Shown here in pieces: positions 61,114 to 64,000 of a DNA stretch of 64,000 nt. The DNA comes from a virus, in IMG/VR virus record IMGVR_UViG_3300027805_000008, positions 27,330 to 91,329 of that record. One strand, 5' to 3'. The translations under genes were made by a program, and so were the position numbers. The notes beneath the pieces are model-generated. The model ran no database searches. It had not been told where the DNA came from and was given only the letters and a program-made list of their open reading frames with translations. Each line of letters opens with the position of its first letter. Within the stretch, counting starts at the first letter, position 1.

Positions 61114-61266
61114 ATGGCACAAGATGAGGTCTACGAGCTTGAAGGATATTTTGAACGTAAATATAAAAAGCAAATAATGGATCAAATAAATAATTTTGAG
61201 TTTCCAAACGAATGGACTCCGAAGCAGGTAGTAGACTATATTACCTATAAAATAGATAGGAAGTAA
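61114..61266 (+). CDS. Small hypothetical protein
   Basis: Encodes 50 residues, charged, with aromatic residues (ELEGYFERKYKKQIMDQI, PKQVVDYITYKIDRK). It has no membrane segment or Cys. A one-base gap separates it from the next gene. Unrecognised. Confidence 0.55.
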   Translation: MAQDEVYELEGYFERKYKKQIMDQINNFEFPNEWTPKQVVDYITYKIDRK

Positions 61267-61267
61267 G

Positions 61268-61513
61268 ATGTTTAATAAGTTAAAGTTATGGTTGTTCCCA
61301 GCATCAGTTAAAGGATTTAATTATAATGCTGTGGATAAAGACGGGGATGGCCTTGTTCAAGAAGGCACCCGATTTGAAAGAAGGGTAACTGTTGTGAAGA
61401 AAACAGCAAAGAAGCCAGCAGCAAAGAAGAAGGCCCCTGCAAAGAAGTCTCCAGTAAAGAAGACAGCTCCTGTAAAAAAGACTGCTCCTAAGAAGACCAC
61501 AAAAAAGAAGTAA
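61268..61513 (+). CDS. Histone H1-like Lys/Ala/Pro-rich protein with EF-hand loop
   Basis: Encodes 81 residues. Residues 18-38 contain DKDGDGLVQEGTRFER, an EF-hand-like calcium loop (DxDxDG) seen in other actinophage small proteins. Residues 45-81 are a Lys/Ala/Pro-rich tail (KKTAPVKKTAPKKTTKKK) like histone H1 or the tail of mycobacterial HupB. The tail should bind DNA or acidic polymers; calcium binding is inferred from the loop. Confidence 0.7.
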   Translation: MFNKLKLWLFPASVKGFNYNAVDKDGDGLVQEGTRFERRVTVVKKTAKKPAAKKKAPAKKSPVKKTAPVKKTAPKKTTKKK

Positions 61514-61635
61514 TGCCTTTAGAAGAAGTATGCGAAATGACTGGTTGTAATAGAAATGCAACTAGAATAACCAGCACAGAAACCAAATATATAGTAATTT
61601 GTGATCCATGTTGGCATGATAAGTATAGAAAATAA
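61513..61635 (+). CDS. Tiny zinc-finger-like protein
   Basis: Encodes 40 residues, starting in the previous stop codon. C7, C12, then CDPCWH near residue 30 suggest one zinc site. It reads like a single treble-clef or ribbon fragment. Confidence 0.5.
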   Translation: MPLEEVCEMTGCNRNATRITSTETKYIVICDPCWHDKYRK

Positions 61636-61642
61636 TAAATGC

Positions 61643-61648
61643 TATAAT
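61643..61648 (+). promoter_or_regulatory. -10 element with downstream inverted repeat
   Basis: TATAAT lies just after the previous gene. TAGATG (61656-61661) and CATCTA (61674-61679) form a small inverted repeat in the leader before an AGGAG site and ATG 61702. The -35 is unclear. Confidence 0.4.
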
Positions 61649-61701
61649 TATATGATAGATGTGAACGTATAATCATCTAAATATGACATATAGGAGTAAA
61701 G

Positions 61702-61860
61702 ATGTGTATTGAATGCGGATGCGAATCTGTAGGTAGCGAATCGGGTATCGAAACGATTCTTGGGGGCATGCTAAATGTTTCTACAGATGGAGAAGCAGGG
61801 CTTACGTTAAATATGACCGCAACTCCAGAACAAAGAGAAAGATTTATTTCAGGTGAGTGA
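61702..61860 (+). CDS. Small Cys-rich-start protein
   Basis: Encodes 52 residues with a Shine-Dalgarno AGGAG 7 nt upstream. It begins MCIECGCE, three closely spaced Cys plus Glu, then an acidic/hydroxyl-rich body ending RERFIS. A second tiny protein at 62128 begins MCKECGSC; the two starts are similar. Function is unknown. Confidence 0.55.
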   Translation: MCIECGCESVGSESGIETILGGMLNVSTDGEAGLTLNMTATPEQRERFISGE

Positions 61861-62068
61861 TAACGGTACGGGTATGACTACTCCGCCAAATAATCAACCA
61901 TCTGGCGCAGTAACTTCACAAGAAGCGGGAAGAAAAAATCCTTCGCAAGGTAAGTTTAAATCTGGATTTTCTGGTCCAAGACCAGCAACTAAGATAGATA
62001 CAAATAAACATGGTATTAGAAGAGAGACCGTACTTGGTCAAAAGAAAACTAAGCCTAAAAAGGTTTAA
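61853..62068 (+). CDS. Disordered basic protein
   Basis: Encodes 71 residues from a GTG overlapping the previous stop. Rich in Ser, Pro, Gly, Asn and Lys (KNPSQGKFKSGFSGPRPATK) and probably unstructured. It is followed by a terminator. Function is unknown. Confidence 0.5.
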   Translation: MSDNGTGMTTPPNNQPSGAVTSQEAGRKNPSQGKFKSGFSGPRPATKIDTNKHGIRRETVLGQKKTKPKKV

Positions 62069-62075
62069 TTAAGTA

Positions 62076-62116
62076 TTCCCCACTAAGCCCTACTCTTAGG
62101 GCTGGTGGGGATCTTT
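62076..62116 (+). terminator. Intrinsic terminator
   Basis: TCCCCAC pairs with GTGGGGA around an inner imperfect AGCCCTA/TAGGGGCT stem, followed by TCTTT. Confidence 0.75.
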
Positions 62117-62127
62117 ATTGGAGATTT

Positions 62128-62214
62128 ATGTGCAAAGAATGCGGGAGCTGTGATAAAGAACATAGCAGAACAATAGATGATTCTATTGACAAAACCTTGG
62201 ACTCTCCTATATAA
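62128..62214 (+). CDS. Possible 28-residue Cys-rich peptide
   Basis: ATG 62128 follows GGAG at 62119-62122. The peptide begins MCKECGSC and is then acidic. The N-terminal likeness to the 52-residue protein at 61702 supports it, but the length makes it uncertain; its 3' part overlaps a promoter. Confidence 0.35.
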   Translation: MCKECGSCDKEHSRTIDDSIDKTLDSPI

Positions 62215-62215
62215 T
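62186..62215 (+). promoter_or_regulatory. Consensus sigma70 promoter
   Basis: TTGACA at 62186-62191 and TATAAT at 62210-62215, 18-nt spacer. The leader of about 20 nt carries AGGCGG before ATG 62240. Confidence 0.78.
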
Positions 62216-62239
62216 TAGGAGATAGAGAAAGAGGCGGAT

Positions 62240-62434
62240 ATGTTAGAGCTATTTTTTATAGTGCTGTCATTTGCTGTTGGCAGATGGATGGGAATTGATC
62301 AGGCAAAGAATCAAGTTCACGAAGAACGAGATAAGTTTAAGTCATTATGGTTAGACGCAGAAGATAAGGCGAAAACCTGGAAGCGCAGATATAACAATCT
62401 CCTTCCAACTACACAAACATCATTTGAGGAATAG
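62240..62434 (+). CDS. Single-span membrane protein
   Basis: Encodes 64 residues: an N-terminal hydrophobic helix (LELFFIVLSFAVGRWMG) then a charged helix (EERDKFKSLWLDAEDKAK). It may be an anchored cytoplasmic rod. First of three adjacent membrane-protein genes. Confidence 0.55.
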   Translation: MLELFFIVLSFAVGRWMGIDQAKNQVHEERDKFKSLWLDAEDKAKTWKRRYNNLLPTTQTSFEE

Positions 62435-62436
62435 CA

Positions 62437-62667
62437 ATGGCATGGTCATGGATATTAGCAGTAATCGGAGTAGCTGGCATTTACTTTGTTGGGCGGAAAA
62501 CAATATGGGGTTGGCTAGTATTACTATTTAATGAATGTCTATGGATAGCATACGCATTAATAACAGACCAATATGGATTTATATTTAGCGCATTAGCATA
62601 TGCCATTGTATATATTAGATCATACATTCATTGGTCTAAAGAAAAGGTAAACGATATACCACTATGA
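62437..62667 (+). CDS. Multi-span membrane protein
   Basis: Encodes 76 residues with about three hydrophobic segments (WILAVIGVAGIYFVG, GWLVLLFNECLWIAYAL, FIFSALAYAIVYIRS). The NECLWIAYALITDQYGF pattern recalls small PnuC-like or SemiSWEET-type membrane proteins in phages. Transport function is not established. Confidence 0.6.
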   Translation: MAWSWILAVIGVAGIYFVGRKTIWGWLVLLFNECLWIAYALITDQYGFIFSALAYAIVYIRSYIHWSKEKVNDIPL

Positions 62668-62801
62668 ATAAGAAAACTATCACACTAATTGGGCTACTCG
62701 TAGCCCTTGTTGCAGTTGCTTTTGCAGCATATAACAGCTTTAGTCAACTAAAAGATATTGACTATGATCTATTTGAAACGGAAGATGAAGATGATGATTA
62801 A
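62664..62801 (+). CDS. Single-span membrane protein with acidic tail
   Basis: Encodes 45 residues, overlapping the previous stop (ATGA). Membrane helix ITLIGLLVALVAVAFAAY, then a very acidic tail (FETEDEDDD). The GroES gene starts within its end. Confidence 0.55.
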   Translation: MNKKTITLIGLLVALVAVAFAAYNSFSQLKDIDYDLFETEDEDDD

Positions 62802-63096
62802 ACCAATTGGCGGAATGCTACTTGTCACAAAAAAGCAGGAAGAGGATAAGACTACTAAGTCTGGTTTAGTTATCTCTGCAGTATTCAATGACTCTGGACC
62901 CAAGATCGGAACTATCGTAGACATGGGTGCAGGAGAGGTCAACTACAAGGGCGACTTGATCCCTATCCCAGAGCTTGATATTGGGGATGAAGTTTACTTC
63001 CCAGACCACACAGGCACGGAGATTGAGGACGATCAATCTAACAAGTATCTTCTAATTAATCATAAACATATTATGGCTAAATTAGACCGCAATTAG
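62785..63096 (+). CDS. groES: GroES-like co-chaperonin
   Basis: Encodes 103 residues from ATG 62785; ATGs at 62791 and 62794 are also possible. The Cpn10 fold is recognisable: IKPIGGMLLVTKK, the mobile loop with TTKSGLVIS near residue 30, IGTIVDMGAGEV, LDIGDEVYFPDHTGTEI and a C-terminal LINHKHIMAKL. It would cap the host GroEL, as T4 gp31 does, perhaps to fold the capsid protein. No GroEL gene is seen. Confidence 0.88.
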   Translation: MKMMIKPIGGMLLVTKKQEEDKTTKSGLVISAVFNDSGPKIGTIVDMGAGEVNYKGDLIPIPELDIGDEVYFPDHTGTEIEDDQSNKYLLINHKHIMAKLDRN

Positions 63097-63126
63097 TGAA
63101 GCGAAAAGTGCGGCGAAAGTAGAGAC

Positions 63127-63246
63127 ATGAATTCCACAGAATTTGACGAAGAGTATGATCTTGACAGATCATTGCGTCTAAAGCGTGTAATAGAGCAGGT
63201 GTTAGAAGAAAATGCTGAACTATTTGAAAGGCTGAAAGATGACTGA
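63127..63246 (+). CDS. Small acidic helical protein
   Basis: Encodes 39 residues (DLDRSLRLKRVIEQVLEE), a predicted amphipathic helix. The weak upstream GAAAGTAGAG may serve as ribosome site. It overlaps the next gene by 8 nt. Confidence 0.45.
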   Translation: MNSTEFDEEYDLDRSLRLKRVIEQVLEENAELFERLKDD

Positions 63247-63442
63247 TCCGAATCAGACACCCGCTAGAGGCGATTGGGCATGTCCATGCTCAGGATGCCA
63301 GAAGGCGGTGGCATGGGAAAGAAAACAACTCATAGAAGAGATAAAGCAATTAAGATTACATTCCCATACTTCAGAGTCTCCATATGATGATATTATTCTA
63401 TTAATTGAAAATAGAATGCCGAAACCGAAGGTGAAGAAATGA
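63239..63442 (+). CDS. Small Cys-motif protein
   Basis: Encodes 67 residues. CPCSGCQ near residue 15, followed by a helix (AWERKQLIEEIKQLRLHSH), fits a short zinc or metal site plus helix. Overlaps both neighbours. Confidence 0.5.
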   Translation: MTDPNQTPARGDWACPCSGCQKAVAWERKQLIEEIKQLRLHSHTSESPYDDIILLIENRMPKPKVKK

Positions 63443-63708
63443 TTGATTGGCTAGTAAATAGATTATTTTGGTGGACTCCACTGAGAAATGCCTTGCTTGC
63501 AGAGGCTACATTTTATAACTCCATGACTACTCTTTTGAATGATCCAGAGTCCATGAAGACTGCTACAGCATATTGGAATGAGGGAGATGGCTGGAGAGGC
63601 TGGACAATCGAGGACAATAAATATTACTTTAATGATGTACCAGAGTATGACATGCTTAGCGCATGGGAAGCTTTAGATGAAATGACAGATGGCCAGAGAC
63701 CACTTTAA
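63439..63708 (+). CDS. Hypothetical protein
   Basis: Encodes 89 residues, Trp-rich (LFWWTPLRNALL, GDGWRGWTIEDNKYYF). Starts in ATGA overlap with the previous stop. Unrecognised. Confidence 0.55.
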   Translation: MIDWLVNRLFWWTPLRNALLAEATFYNSMTTLLNDPESMKTATAYWNEGDGWRGWTIEDNKYYFNDVPEYDMLSAWEALDEMTDGQRPL

Positions 63709-64000
63709 AAAGCTGTGGTCTACTATCCTATCGAACGGTGTTCGCCAGGACTCTGAGGGTAATTGGACAGTCATTAATTCTTCCACGAATAAGAGGAGAA
63801 TGGATAAGACTGGATCCTCTGTAGGTGGAGCATCAGGTCCATCCTCTCAGGAATGGATCCCTGCTAGAATATATGTTACACCAGAAGAGTTGGCGGAGAT
63901 CTGGGATAAACAGGGCGGGAAGTGTTATTGGTTTAATATCCCCTTAGATATAACACTACTATATAAAGACCATAAAGATTGGATGCCTAAACATCCATTA
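63689..64000 (+). CDS. HNH endonuclease, 5' part only
   Basis: The frame from ATG 63689 stays open to the right edge (104 codons). After a basic N-terminus, WDKQGGKCYWFNIPLD near residues 73-88 matches the start of HNH nucleases of the type QxGRCxxTGxPL, in which the histidines follow beyond the window. It overlaps the previous gene by 20 nt. It may be a homing-type nuclease or a packaging-associated HNH protein. Confidence 0.65.
   Translation, partial: MARDHFKKLWSTILSNGVRQDSEGNWTVINSSTNKRRMDKTGSSVGGASGPSSQEWIPARIYVTPEELAEIWDKQGGKCYWFNIPLDITLLYKDHKDWMPKHPL

Overview
The window is one continuous piece of a lytic, long-tailed (siphovirus-type) phage genome. Every supported gene lies on the + strand, spacing is tight (many ATGA/GTGA overlaps), and the DNA is AT-rich (roughly 35-40 % G+C by eye). 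The host is most likely an AT-rich, probably aquatic, actinobacterium. The main evidence is a canonical WhiB-family protein (55220-55531), a family confined to Actinobacteria and their phages. Supporting evidence is the abundance of sigma70-type promoters whose -10 box sits 5-9 nt before a start codon (leaderless mRNAs are common in Actinobacteria), and a set of Sec-exported proteins that resemble bacterial surface proteins. Placement in the freshwater acI/Nanopelagicales group is inference only. I see no integrase, repressor, CRISPR array or insertion sequence.

Layout. 1-9 kb: end of a LamG-type structural protein, portal, protease/scaffold fusion, major capsid protein, head-tail connectors, tail terminator and tail tube. 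9-29 kb: tail assembly chaperones made through a -1 frameshift at CCCAAAC, a 2096-residue tape measure, tail-tip proteins, and two very large fibre proteins built of Fn3, Ig and PKD modules. A promoter and a terminator hairpin at 29.2 kb close the virion module. 29-44 kb: metallophosphoesterase, DnaB-type helicase, primase, gp32-like SSB, a DnaE-type polymerase with PHP domain, MazG-like protein, RecA, Hjc-like, Cas4/RecB-like and RuvC-like nucleases, two methyltransferases and an Nmad1-like protein. 43.6-46.4 kb: terminase subunits, more than 40 kb from the portal, and a tRNA with CAU anticodon. 46.8-54.9 kb: host-directed and lysis genes: PstS behind a PHO-box-like repeat, Hsp20, a GC-rich structured RNA, a thermonuclease, a 1039-residue exported PA14 protein, a lipoprotein, holin-like membrane proteins and a CHAP endolysin. 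55-64 kb: small genes including WhiB, a proteasome/HslV-like Ntn hydrolase, an exported subtilisin-like protease, a pyrimidine-dimer glycosylase-like protein, thioredoxin, an exported Ig-like surface protein, a lysine-rich histone-like protein, GroES and the start of an HNH nuclease.

How it works together. The left half builds the virion. The middle encodes a nearly self-contained replication and recombination set. The right half holds many short, separately promoted genes that probably reshape the host: phosphate uptake, protein folding and turnover, envelope proteins and transcription control. At least five right-half products carry export signals, most behind their own promoter. This suggests a coordinated remodelling of the host surface, which is the most interesting unexplained theme here.
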